DNA of 6,556 nucleotides from Chromatiaceae bacterium. Lineage in GTDB: Bacteria > Pseudomonadota > Gammaproteobacteria > Chromatiales > Chromatiaceae. The notes beneath the pieces were generated by a model. That model was not told the DNA's origin and searched no databases. It saw only the letters and a program-made list of their open reading frames with translations. The position numbers and the translations under genes are program-made. The stretch covers positions 1 to 6,556 of the forward strand of contig DTXR01000136.1 of the NCBI GenBank assembly GCA_012962365.1, given 5' to 3'. Within the stretch, counting starts at the first letter, position 1. Each line of letters opens with the position of its first letter. This document shows positions 1 to 6,212 of the stretch, piece by piece.

Positions 1-339
1 ATATGTCCCTCCGGAGAACCCCTGACGGTAATAGGTCGGCACATAGCGCGGACCCTCGCCTTCCTCGAAATACAGGCCCAGGCCCATGGCGTCCGGAATG
101 GTGAGGATGTCTGAGAACAGGATGGCCGCATCCAGAGGAAAGCGCTCCAGGGGCTGCAGAGTAACTTCACAGGCCAGTTCCGGATTCTGACACAGGCTGA
201 GAAAATCACCGGCTTTTTCCCGGGTGGCGCGGTACTCGGGAAGATAGCGGCCCGCCTGGCGCATCATCCAAACCGGCGTCATGTCGACAGGCTGGCGCAA
301 CAGGGCGCGTAAAAAGCGGTCATTCTTCAGTGGGCTCAT
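1..339 (-). CDS. hemE: Uroporphyrinogen decarboxylase HemE, 5' part (truncated by window edge)
   Basis: HemE decarboxylates the four acetate side chains of uroporphyrinogen III to give coproporphyrinogen III in cytoplasmic haem synthesis. The first 113 codons are present and the 3' part lies beyond position 1. Visible landmarks are the N-terminal [16 protein letters not shown] stretch, the family signature [10 protein letters not shown] at residues 22-31 with the substrate-binding arginines R27 and R31, and FSDIL with the presumed catalytic aspartate D77. These match the known gammaproteobacterial enzyme closely. The ATG at 337-339 is chosen because it gives the conserved N-terminus and has good ribosome-binding sequence just upstream. 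The nuclease gene ends 49 bases upstream on the same strand, so co-transcription is possible. Oddity: after GEGPR (residue 98) the reading frame no longer looks like HemE, whereas the next frame gives RPIT, close to the family's expected P-V/I-T/R. This may be a frameshift or sequence error around 43-46. Confidence 0.93.
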   Translation of the reverse strand, partial: MSPLKNDRFLRALLRQPVDMTPVWMMRQAGRYLPEYRATREKAGDFLSLCQNPELACEVTLQPLERFPLDAAILFSDILTIPDAMGLGLYFEEGEGPRYVPTYYRQGFSGGTY

Positions 340-344
340 GGATA

Positions 345-355
345 TTCCTGCTCCT
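345..355 (-). promoter_or_regulatory. Ribosome binding site of hemE
   Basis: Read on the minus strand, two purine-rich Shine-Dalgarno-like cores, AGGAG (351-355) and AGGAA (345-349), stand 11 and 5 bases upstream of the hemE ATG. They support the chosen start at 339. This is the clearest Shine-Dalgarno region in the window, since most plus-strand genes rely on overlapping ends instead. Confidence 0.55.
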
Positions 356-388
356 GTTCAGCAATGGGCGGGGATTTTACACGCTTCT

Positions 389-1009
389 CTATCTGATGTA
401 AGGGTTGGGTTTGCCCTGAATTTTCGCCACCGCCGCATTGTGGCGCTTTTCCTCGGCATCCGGGGGATATTGCCGGTTCCACTTTTCCAGCATCCGGCGC
501 TGCTTGTGATAGATATCCAGCGCGTATTCATCGGCCATGTAGAGCATGGCTCTGGCGATGCGGCCGCGTACTTCCGGGCGAGGTTCCACCCGCCGGGCGC
601 GGAAACCTACCTCGAAATCACAGTCCTTGTACTTGTGATTCTCTCCCTTGATGATGCCGAATGCCATGGCGCCCCGCGTCCGGTTCACGTCCTTGCGGGC
701 GGCGTACATGTTGTGCATGTCGGATTCGATAAGGTTGAAGCGAGGGCTGTTGTGGCGGCATTGTTCGCGTTTCCCGCAGCCCAATTTCTTTGTCACCCAG
801 CTCATGGGATAGATGTGCTCCACATTGACGCTGCGATCGAAGGGACGGAATTTCCTGCCGCAATAGAGTGTCTTGCCCCCATTGGGGTACACGCCCTGCC
901 AGTAGCTGCGCAAGCCGTCCAAATAGCTGCGCTCGGGCTGGCGCGAGCAGGCGGTAGCGGCCCACAGGGCCAGTAGCAGAAGAACCAGGAGCAGATTTCT
1001 TGTTTTCAT
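389..1009 (-). CDS. Endonuclease I family secreted nuclease, probable lipoprotein
   Basis: This 206-residue protein belongs to the endonuclease I family (EndA/Dns/Vvn, periplasmic or extracellular nucleases of the beta-beta-alpha metal type), which cut DNA, and sometimes RNA, without sequence specificity. Residues 1-20 form a signal peptide (KTR followed by a leucine-rich core) ending in ATA-C21. This is an acceptable though not canonical lipobox, so the mature protein may be lipid-anchored; simple secretion is the alternative. The active-site motif VNVEHIYPMSW (residues 61-71) holds E64 and the likely general base H65. DMHN (97-100) is followed by VNRTR with N109, the likely metal ligand, and FG at 117-118. 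RGRIARAMLYM (148-158) and the C-terminal PNPYI are also family-typical. Four further cysteines (50, 78, 84, 130) could form disulfides in the periplasm. Length is usual for the family and no key residue appears to be missing. The gene diverges from the vWA/ABC cluster and precedes hemE. Confidence 0.9.
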   Translation of the reverse strand: MKTRNLLLVLLLLALWAATACSRQPERSYLDGLRSYWQGVYPNGGKTLYCGRKFRPFDRSVNVEHIYPMSWVTKKLGCGKREQCRHNSPRFNLIESDMHNMYAARKDVNRTRGAMAFGIIKGENHKYKDCDFEVGFRARRVEPRPEVRGRIARAMLYMADEYALDIYHKQRRMLEKWNRQYPPDAEEKRHNAAVAKIQGKPNPYIR

Positions 1010-1049
1010 GGCGTGTTCAGGCGTTCCCTCGGTTACAATCAGGCGGTTG

Positions 1050-1058
1050 TGCGATAAT
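1050..1058 (+). promoter_or_regulatory. Candidate extended -10 promoter for the rightward gene cluster
   Basis: TGCGATAAT fits an extended -10 element (TG-N-TATAAT with one mismatch). The best upstream -35-like hexamer, TTACAA at 1033-1038, is only 14 bases away, so recognition would depend on the extended -10. Transcription would start near 1065, leaving a leader of about 48 bases before the ATG at 1113. No other promoter-like sequence is evident between here and the end of the cluster. This is a motif reading only. Confidence 0.35.
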
Positions 1059-1063
1059 ATCGC
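1051..1063. repeat. Perfect 13-base palindrome in the divergent intergenic region
   Basis: GCGATAATATCGC is a perfect inverted repeat, with six-base arms GCGATA/TATCGC around one central A. It lies between the divergent nuclease and vWA/ABC operons and covers the candidate -10 of the rightward promoter. On the other strand it contains TATTAT, which could serve as a -10 for the nuclease gene, although no good -35 stands at proper distance. It could be an operator for a dimeric regulator or simply paired AT-rich -10 elements. The regulator, if any, is not in the window. Confidence 0.45.
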
Positions 1064-1112
1064 TCTTTCATCAAAGGGTGTTAGTCATACCATCAGGTTA
1101 GTCGGTATTTCC

Positions 1113-1715
1113 ATGCAAGAAGGACAAAACAAAGGCAGCAACGCCACCTCCAACCGCCTGTGGCTGATCATCAGTCTGGTGATTGCCGTAACGGTGGTCG
1201 CGGTGTTGATGGTTCCGGACAGGGACAAAAAGGCAGACGACATTCCGTTGCCGGCTGCGGTACAGCCCGCAGTGCCCACCAATCCGGACCCTATTGCGCC
1301 TGCAGTTGAAAGAGTCGCGGATACAGATGCTTCAGCCACCGGGGTGGAAGGCGAAGCTGCACGCGCCTATCTGGCCGGAAGCCCGCTTCTTGAAAATGTG
1401 CTGGCCCAGGCGCGTACCTTCCAGTCGGAAGGAAAGCTGGGGGATGCCTGGTTGTTGTATTTCAAGGCGGCGAAAGACGGTTCTGCCGATGCGGCTCTGG
1501 CGCTGGCCGAGCAGGCCGACCCGTCGTACTTCAAGAGGGGAGAAACCGTGCTGTCGCGCCCCGATGTGGTGCAGGCGCATAAATGGTATGAGCAGGCGCG
1601 GCGCAATGGCAGCGAGATGGCGGAACAGCGGTTGCAGCAGTTGCTGACCGGTCTGGAGGAAGCAGCTGCCGCCGGGGATGAGCAGGCAGCCGTGTTGCTC
1701 GAAGAATGGAAATGA
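1113..1715 (+). CDS. Membrane-anchored protein with Sel1/TPR-like helices
   Basis: This 200-residue protein has a short cytoplasmic N-terminus (1-15), one transmembrane helix (about 16-34), a Pro/Ala-rich linker (about 42-66) and a helical C-terminal half outside the inner membrane. Residues 93-133 and 152-200 resemble Sel1/TPR-type repeats: LGDAWLLYFKAAKDGSADAA, then AHKWYEQARRNGSEMA, then AAAAGDEQAAVLLEEW. Such repeats usually bind other proteins, so a scaffold or partner role for the following vWA protein is a reasonable inference. The ATG at 1113 is preferred over the open frame's first ATG at 1008. The latter would overlap the nuclease start codon and add 35 residues of unconvincing sequence, whereas 1113 places the helix at a normal membrane-anchor position. 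The Shine-Dalgarno sequence is weak (AGGTTAG near 1095). The 3' end overlaps the vWA gene by 10 bases in another frame, implying coupled translation. No named family is certain. Confidence 0.8.
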   Translation: MQEGQNKGSNATSNRLWLIISLVIAVTVVAVLMVPDRDKKADDIPLPAAVQPAVPTNPDPIAPAVERVADTDASATGVEGEAARAYLAGSPLLENVLAQARTFQSEGKLGDAWLLYFKAAKDGSADAALALAEQADPSYFKRGETVLSRPDVVQAHKWYEQARRNGSEMAEQRLQQLLTGLEEAAAAGDEQAAVLLEEWK

Positions 1716-3667
1716 AGCAAATGACGAAAATTGGAGTGTTGCTGGTATGCCTGGTTCTGCTGGTGGGACAGGTGTTGGCGGAGGCGAGAAAACCATTGCT
1801 CATGGAAGGCAAGCAGGCGCTTTATCAGCGAGTGTTGACCATTCCCGATGCAAGACTTCACGATCAGCCGGGAGATGAACAGGGTTCGGCAGCGGCGCCT
1901 TTCAGTGCCTTCTATGTTTACGAGCGCAAGCCGGTTCAGGGCGAGGAATGGCTGCTGGTAGGGGCGGATCGCCATGGCGGTCTGTCGGGTTGGCTGGTTG
2001 CCAGGGACAGCATCTCCTGGAATCAGGGGCTTACCGTGGTGTTCCGCGACCCGACGGGACATGATCGGGTACTGATGCTGCGTGACAAGGCCGCGCTCAA
2101 GGCGCTGGCAAAAGACCCCAGTGGTGAAATATACCAGGAGCTCTATGAACAGGCGGTGCAGGGAAAGCTGCCGGCGGATTCCCCCGTGGTAGCCATTCAG
2201 CCGGCAGGACATATTGATATCCGCAAGGATTTCTATCTGGTGCCCATCCTCGATTTCGAGGACACTTGGTTGGGCGCGGAGCAGGCACGGATGCTGAAGA
2301 TTGCCAGCGTACCGCTTGCCAGCCGGAAAGCACAGCCGGTTGTCGACGAAAAGCTGGGCAGGGAATACACCGCCGGGCTGGTGTTCGTCATCGATGCCAG
2401 CCTGTCCATGGGTGAATACATCCAGCGCACCCGCGAAGCGGTCATGAAAATCTACGACCAGCTGGGAGACGCCGGTCAGTTGGGTCGGGTGAATTTTGGG
2501 CTGGTGGCGTTCAGGGACAACGCGAAAGCGGCTCCCGGACTCGATTACACGGCCCGAACCTATGTCAACCTCGAACAGGGGCGTGATCCCGGCGTATTTC
2601 TGGAGAAAGTGGATCAGCTTTCCGCAGCCAAGGTGTCCAGCAGGGATTTTCGTGAAGATGCTTACGCCGGTTTGCAGGAGGCCATCGAAGGCATGGGCTG
2701 GCAGGGTCATGATGCCCGCTATATCGTGCTCATCACCGATGCCGGGGCGCGGGAAGGGGAAGATCCGCTTTCCACCACCGGCCTGGGTACAGCTGCACTG
2801 CGCCAACTGGCCCAGGACAACGGCATCGCCATTTTCGTTCTGCATCTGAAAACACCCTCCGAGAAAGCGGATCATGAAGTGGCGGAAGCCCAGTACCGGG
2901 AGCTGTCGGATTTCCCCGGTATCGGCAGCCTGTATTACGGTGTGCCCACGGGGAATGTGGAGGAATTTGGCACCGTGCTGGACAGCCTCGCCGGCCAGAT
3001 AACCACCCAGGTCGCCCAAGGGCTGGAAGCGCAACCGCAATCGCAGGCCAGCGCCGAGGCGAAGGAAAACACCCGTCTCAGCGAGTTGCAGCGCAAGGTG
3101 GAAAAACTGGGCTACGCCCTGCGCATGCAGTATCTGCAAAAGTTCCAGGGGCAGCCGCCCCGGGTGTTCAATGCCTGGATGCTGGATCATGATTTCCGCC
3201 AGCCGCAGCGCAAGACCGTGGATGTGCGGGTGTTGCTCACCCGGGATCAGCTTTCCGACATGCACGACGTCCTGCGCCAGGTGCTGCATGCCGCCGAAGA
3301 AGGTTTGCTTTCGCCCCAGACCTTCATCAACGAGCTGAAAAGCCTGGCGGCCACCATCTCGCGCAATCCCGAGGAGCTGGGCCACACGACCGCGACCACG
3401 GCGGGCGAAGGCAGCAGTCTGGTTGACATGGGCTTCATCGGCGACTATGTTGAAGGTCTGCCCTATACCGGCGAAGTCATGTCCCTGTCACTGGACGACT
3501 GGCAGAGTTGGCCGGCGGCCCGGCAGATCGAGTTCCTGCGCCGCCTGGAAGAGAAGATCACCTATTACCGGGCGTTGCACGACAATACCGACCTGTGGAT
3601 CAGCCTGGACAACGGCCCCGTCAGTGGCGATTCGGTTTTCCCCCTGTCCCTGGATATGCTGCCCTGA
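1706..3667 (+). CDS. Secreted SH3-like/vWA protein resembling the periplasmic half of PpkA
   Basis: This 653-residue protein begins with a cleavable signal peptide (hydrophobic core about 9-24, likely cut after VLA at 25), so it acts in the periplasm. Residues about 38-107 look like a bacterial SH3-type domain (FYVYER, EEWLLVG, SGWLVA). A conserved-looking bridge, DIRKDFYLVPILDFEDTW (171-188), precedes a vWA domain (about 222-430). The vWA domain has the metal-site motif D230-A-S232-L-S234 and a later LITD aspartate at 345. The usual loop-2 threonine is not evident; the matching segment reads RDFREDAYAGL (313-323). The C-terminal region (about 450-653) holds a charged helix, LLTRDQLSDMHDVL, GDYVEGLPY (near 577-586) and a final helical pair. 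From memory, this order and these motifs match the portion of the T6SS kinase PpkA outside the membrane; the kinase domain is absent. ATGs at 1706, 1712 and 1721 are all possible: 1712 gives a classic ATGA overlap with the upstream stop, and 1721 gives a compact signal peptide. The stop overlaps the ABC ATPase start by one base. Confidence 0.88.
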   Translation: MEMKQMTKIGVLLVCLVLLVGQVLAEARKPLLMEGKQALYQRVLTIPDARLHDQPGDEQGSAAAPFSAFYVYERKPVQGEEWLLVGADRHGGLSGWLVARDSISWNQGLTVVFRDPTGHDRVLMLRDKAALKALAKDPSGEIYQELYEQAVQGKLPADSPVVAIQPAGHIDIRKDFYLVPILDFEDTWLGAEQARMLKIASVPLASRKAQPVVDEKLGREYTAGLVFVIDASLSMGEYIQRTREAVMKIYDQLGDAGQLGRVNFGLVAFRDNAKAAPGLDYTARTYVNLEQGRDPGVFLEKVDQLSAAKVSSRDFREDAYAGLQEAIEGMGWQGHDARYIVLITDAGAREGEDPLSTTGLGTAALRQLAQDNGIAIFVLHLKTPSEKADHEVAEAQYRELSDFPGIGSLYYGVPTGNVEEFGTVLDSLAGQITTQVAQGLEAQPQSQASAEAKENTRLSELQRKVEKLGYALRMQYLQKFQGQPPRVFNAWMLDHDFRQPQRKTVDVRVLLTRDQLSDMHDVLRQVLHAAEEGLLSPQTFINELKSLAATISRNPEELGHTTATTAGEGSSLVDMGFIGDYVEGLPYTGEVMSLSLDDWQSWPAARQIEFLRRLEEKITYYRALHDNTDLWISLDNGPVSGDSVFPLSLDMLP

Positions 3668-4407
3668 TGCAGGAAAGCCCTTCCGAGATCATCTACCAGC
3701 TCAAGGATGTCGCCAAAACCCGTAGCAGCAACGGCTACACATTCGGGTTGCGGGTGCCGTCCCTGCGCATTCATCGCGGCGAGAAGATCGCCCTGATCGG
3801 CGAGAGCGGCTGCGGCAAATCCACCCTGCTGGATATGCTGGCTTTCATCCTCCAGCCCAGCGATATCGGCAGCTTCAGCTTTCACGGAGACAGGGGCAGC
3901 GAGATCGATATCGGCCTCGCCTGGCGTAAGCACAAGCGCAACCGGCTGGCGGCGCTGCGCAAGGCGCACATGGGTTATGTCATGCAGACCGGAGGGCTTC
4001 TGCCTTACCTCGATATCTACGACAACATCAACCTGTCCCGGCAGATGCTGGGCATGAAAGACGACGGCACGGTGGAACTTCTGGCAAAAGAACTGGGGTT
4101 GACGCGCCACTTGAAAAAGTTGCCCGATGCTCTGTCCACGGGGGAACGGCAGCGCGTCGCCATTGGCCGCGCGCTGGCACACCAGCCGGCCATCGTTATC
4201 GCGGACGAACCCACCGCGTCCGTTGATCCCTTCGCGGCGGAAAAGATCATGTCCTTGTTCATTGGCATGGTGGAGGAGCGGAATATCACCGTTATCGTCG
4301 CCAGCCATGCCTGGCGGCATATCAAACAGTTGGGATTGCGCCGCTTGGCGCATCACACCCGGCGCTCTGCCGATGGCCGTTTGACCGAAACAGTGGTGAG
4401 CGGCTAA
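3667..4407 (+). CDS. ABC transporter ATP-binding protein (LolD/MacB type, TagT-like)
   Basis: This 246-residue cytoplasmic ATPase energises the permease encoded directly downstream. All ABC landmarks are visible: Walker A GESGCGKST (45-53, lysine K51), Q-loop glutamine Q107 in YVMQTGG, signature LSTGERQR (156-163), Walker B IVIADEP (176-182, D180 and E181), D-loop SVD (185-187) and H-loop H214. Catalysis should therefore be intact. The signature reads LSTGE rather than the common LSGGQ, a tolerated variant. Size and the FtsX-type partner place it with the LolD/MacB/FtsE group. The vWA neighbour suggests relation to TagT, which with TagS acts upstream of PpkA in Pseudomonas; this is inference from context. 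The start at 3667 is chosen because it shares its A with the upstream TGA (TGATG) and starts the protein at the usual distance from Walker A. An open frame continues upstream to 3508 but overlaps the vWA coding sequence. The TAA stop overlaps the permease ATG by one base. Confidence 0.93.
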   Translation: MQESPSEIIYQLKDVAKTRSSNGYTFGLRVPSLRIHRGEKIALIGESGCGKSTLLDMLAFILQPSDIGSFSFHGDRGSEIDIGLAWRKHKRNRLAALRKAHMGYVMQTGGLLPYLDIYDNINLSRQMLGMKDDGTVELLAKELGLTRHLKKLPDALSTGERQRVAIGRALAHQPAIVIADEPTASVDPFAAEKIMSLFIGMVEERNITVIVASHAWRHIKQLGLRRLAHHTRRSADGRLTETVVSG

Positions 4408-5618
4408 TGCTCCGCCAGAAACGGCAGACGCTGGCCCTGGCCAGCAAGGATTATTTTCACGAATGGCAGATCTCCATCTGCTTCGTGCTGGCGTTGGCCG
4501 CAGTGCTGGGCCCCATGCTGGTGCTGTTCGGGCTGAAGTTCGGCATCGTCGGCACCATGATAGAGGAGCTGGTGGAGAATCCGGCAAAGCGGGAGATCCG
4601 CCCCGTGGGCAGCGGCCGCTATGACCGGGTATGGGTAGACAGCCTGCGCAAGCGTGATGATGTGGATTTCATCGTGCCGCGTATTCGCAGCATCGCCTCG
4701 ACGCTGTCGGTGAGCAGTGAGCGGGCCGGGCGCATCCTGCAGTTCGAGGTGATTCCATCGTCGGCAGGCGATCCGCTGCTGGATCCAAAACTGGCCGCCC
4801 CCTCCGGCTTGGACAAGGTGGTGCTTTCAGCCAGTGCGGCGAAAAAACTGCAGGTCAGTTCCGGTGATCATATCGAGGGAAGCCTGCGGCGGCAGTATCG
4901 CGGCCACAAGGAACGTGTGACCCTGGATCTGCAGGTTGTGGCGGTGGCGCCGGCGACGGCCTTCAAGCGCGATGGGTTGTTTGCCTCGGTAATGCTGGTC
5001 GAGGCGCTGGAGGATTTTCGTGATGGCCACGAGGTGCCTGCACTGGGTTGGAAAGGGGCTGCGGCGGTAGAGCAGCGCCACTATACTGGTTTTCGGCTGT
5101 ATGCCCGTTCTATCTATGATGTGGCTGCGTTGCAGGACAGTTTTGAACGCAGCGGCATCGAAGTGCGTACCCGGGCGGCGGATATTGAAAACGTGCAACG
5201 CATGGACAGAACCCTGTCTGCCATCTACTGGGCCATCGCCCTGATTGGACTGGGGGGCTTTTCCCTGTCCCTGGGAGCAAGTTTGTGGGCGAATGTGGAT
5301 CGCAAACGGAAGGAATTGTCGGTGTTGCGCCTGGTGGGTTTCCGCAGCGTTGAGATCGTCCTGTTTCCGGTAATGCAGGGGATGTATACTGCAATATTTG
5401 GTTGGGCGCTGGCCTGTGGCATTTATTATGTGGCTGCCTGGAGCATCAACCTGATGTTGGCGCCTCAACTGGAAAATGAGCAGCAGATCTGTCGTCTGCT
5501 GCCGGCGCATTACGCCATTGCCCTGGCAATAACCGTGGGCGCCTCCCTGTTGGCTGCTATACTCGCTGGCATGCGTGCTGCGCGGGTGGAACCCTCTGAA
5601 GGCCTGCGGGATATATAG
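4407..5618 (+). CDS. FtsX/MacB-type ABC transporter permease (TagS-like)
   Basis: This 403-residue inner-membrane protein has the four-helix layout of the FtsX/LolC/MacB superfamily. TM1 spans about 22-46, a large periplasmic domain about 50-265, TM2 about 271-295, TM3 about 316-346 and TM4 about 369-388. Between TM2 and TM3, DRKRKELSVLRLVGFRS (298-314) is the typical cytoplasmic coupling segment that touches the ATPase. The C-terminus ARVEPSEGLRDI resembles the A-A-R-x-x-P-x-E-A-L-R ending of the family. Members such as MacB and LolCE pass ATP-driven movement to periplasmic partners rather than moving solute through a channel. With a periplasmic vWA protein encoded in the same operon, a mechanical or signalling role is plausible; TagS is the closest functional analogue I can name. 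The start overlaps the ATPase stop (TAATG), so translation is probably coupled. Length is typical for a single four-TM subunit, so it likely forms a homodimer with two copies of the ATPase. Confidence 0.9.
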   Translation: MLRQKRQTLALASKDYFHEWQISICFVLALAAVLGPMLVLFGLKFGIVGTMIEELVENPAKREIRPVGSGRYDRVWVDSLRKRDDVDFIVPRIRSIASTLSVSSERAGRILQFEVIPSSAGDPLLDPKLAAPSGLDKVVLSASAAKKLQVSSGDHIEGSLRRQYRGHKERVTLDLQVVAVAPATAFKRDGLFASVMLVEALEDFRDGHEVPALGWKGAAAVEQRHYTGFRLYARSIYDVAALQDSFERSGIEVRTRAADIENVQRMDRTLSAIYWAIALIGLGGFSLSLGASLWANVDRKRKELSVLRLVGFRSVEIVLFPVMQGMYTAIFGWALACGIYYVAAWSINLMLAPQLENEQQICRLLPAHYAIALAITVGASLLAAILAGMRAARVEPSEGLRDI

Positions 5619-5627
5619 CTTTTACAC

Positions 5628-6212
5628 ATGAATGCAGTCCGGGAAAATCTGATCTATCTGAGTCTGACCGCCGTCGTGGTGGTAGGTGGGTATGCCTTTT
5701 TGCGTTATGCCTACAAGGTCATGGACCAAGCGCCTTTTACCCAGGAAATCGTGCTCATCATTCTCGGGACGGTGGCGACGGTGCTGATCACTGCCATGCT
5801 GCTCAACAAGCAGACGGAGGTGGAGCTGAAAAAAGAGCAGAGTATCAAGTTCATCGAGCTGAAATCCGATATTTACATGGCTTTTATTTCTTACATCGAA
5901 CAGCTGATGCTGGAGAAGGCTTTCACGGAGCAGGATCATGTGCGTCTGCAATTCCTTACCCACAAACTGGCCATGGTGGCCAGTCCCGCAGTGCTGGTGC
6001 AATACCAGGAATTTCTGGAAGTATTCAACCGATCCGCCAGGGATGCGTCGCTGGATAAGCGCGACGGTAGCGCCATTACCAGCGCTTTGGCGAAACTCAC
6101 GGTAAAAATACGCCAGGATCTGGTGGGAGAACTGGACCAGGATGACCTCTATGATCTGGCCCTTATCAAACAACAAGTCATGGATAATGCCCGAGAGTCT
6201 TTTAATGGATGA
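5628..6212 (+). CDS. Two-TM membrane protein of unknown family
   Basis: I do not recognise this 194-residue protein. It has two predicted transmembrane helices (about 7-25 and 38-60) joined by a short polar loop. A charged amphipathic stretch follows (NKQTEVELKKEQSIKFIELK, 60-79), then a mostly helical soluble domain to residue 194. Positive residues at 26-30 (RYAYK) and after TM2 leave the topology ambiguous, but a cytoplasmic C-terminal domain is the simpler reading. Gene order puts it 9 bases after the ABC permease stop and overlapping the DAHP synthase start by 8 bases, so it belongs to the same transcription unit. The ATG at 5628 is the only plausible start, because a stop codon lies in frame at 5616-5618 with no alternative start codon between. 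There is no Shine-Dalgarno sequence ahead of it, so translation probably depends on ribosomes finishing the permease. Composition looks like that of its neighbours, with no sign of transfer. Confidence 0.78.
   Translation: MNAVRENLIYLSLTAVVVVGGYAFLRYAYKVMDQAPFTQEIVLIILGTVATVLITAMLLNKQTEVELKKEQSIKFIELKSDIYMAFISYIEQLMLEKAFTEQDHVRLQFLTHKLAMVASPAVLVQYQEFLEVFNRSARDASLDKRDGSAITSALAKLTVKIRQDLVGELDQDDLYDLALIKQQVMDNARESFNG

Noticed and set aside
281..976. A 231-codon open frame on the plus strand across the hemE start and the nuclease.
   Set aside because: Both minus-strand genes there carry intact catalytic motifs in the opposite direction; the plus-strand translation shows no family features.
1008..1112. 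Upstream extension of the Sel1-like gene to an ATG at 1008.
   Set aside because: This would make the start codon overlap the nuclease ATG and run through the promoter-like palindrome; the extra 35 residues have no signal or domain character.
1367..3385. A 672-codon open frame on the minus strand, antisense to the vWA gene.
   Set aside because: It is a codon-usage shadow in GC-rich DNA: it has no recognisable domain, is rich in His/Gln/Arg, and covers a gene with clear signal peptide and vWA motifs. The other antisense open frames at 3565-4587 and 4827-5510 are rejected for the same reason.
3508..3666. Upstream extension of the ABC ATPase frame into the vWA gene.
   Set aside because: The ATG at 3667, sharing a base with the preceding TGA, gives a normal-length ABC ATPase; the extension only overlaps conserved vWA C-terminal coding sequence.
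1706..3667. Possibility that the vWA protein is a MoxR-linked or TerY-type vWA protein.
   Set aside because: It has a signal peptide and SH3-like domain and neighbours an ABC pair; no MoxR ATPase or tellurite-resistance gene is present, so a periplasmic PpkA-like vWA fits better.
5616..5630. Possible transcription terminator between the permease and the two-TM protein.
   Set aside because: The gap is only 9 bases (CTTTTACAC), with no hairpin-forming repeat; it cannot be an intrinsic terminator. No terminator was seen in 340-388 or 1010-1112 either.
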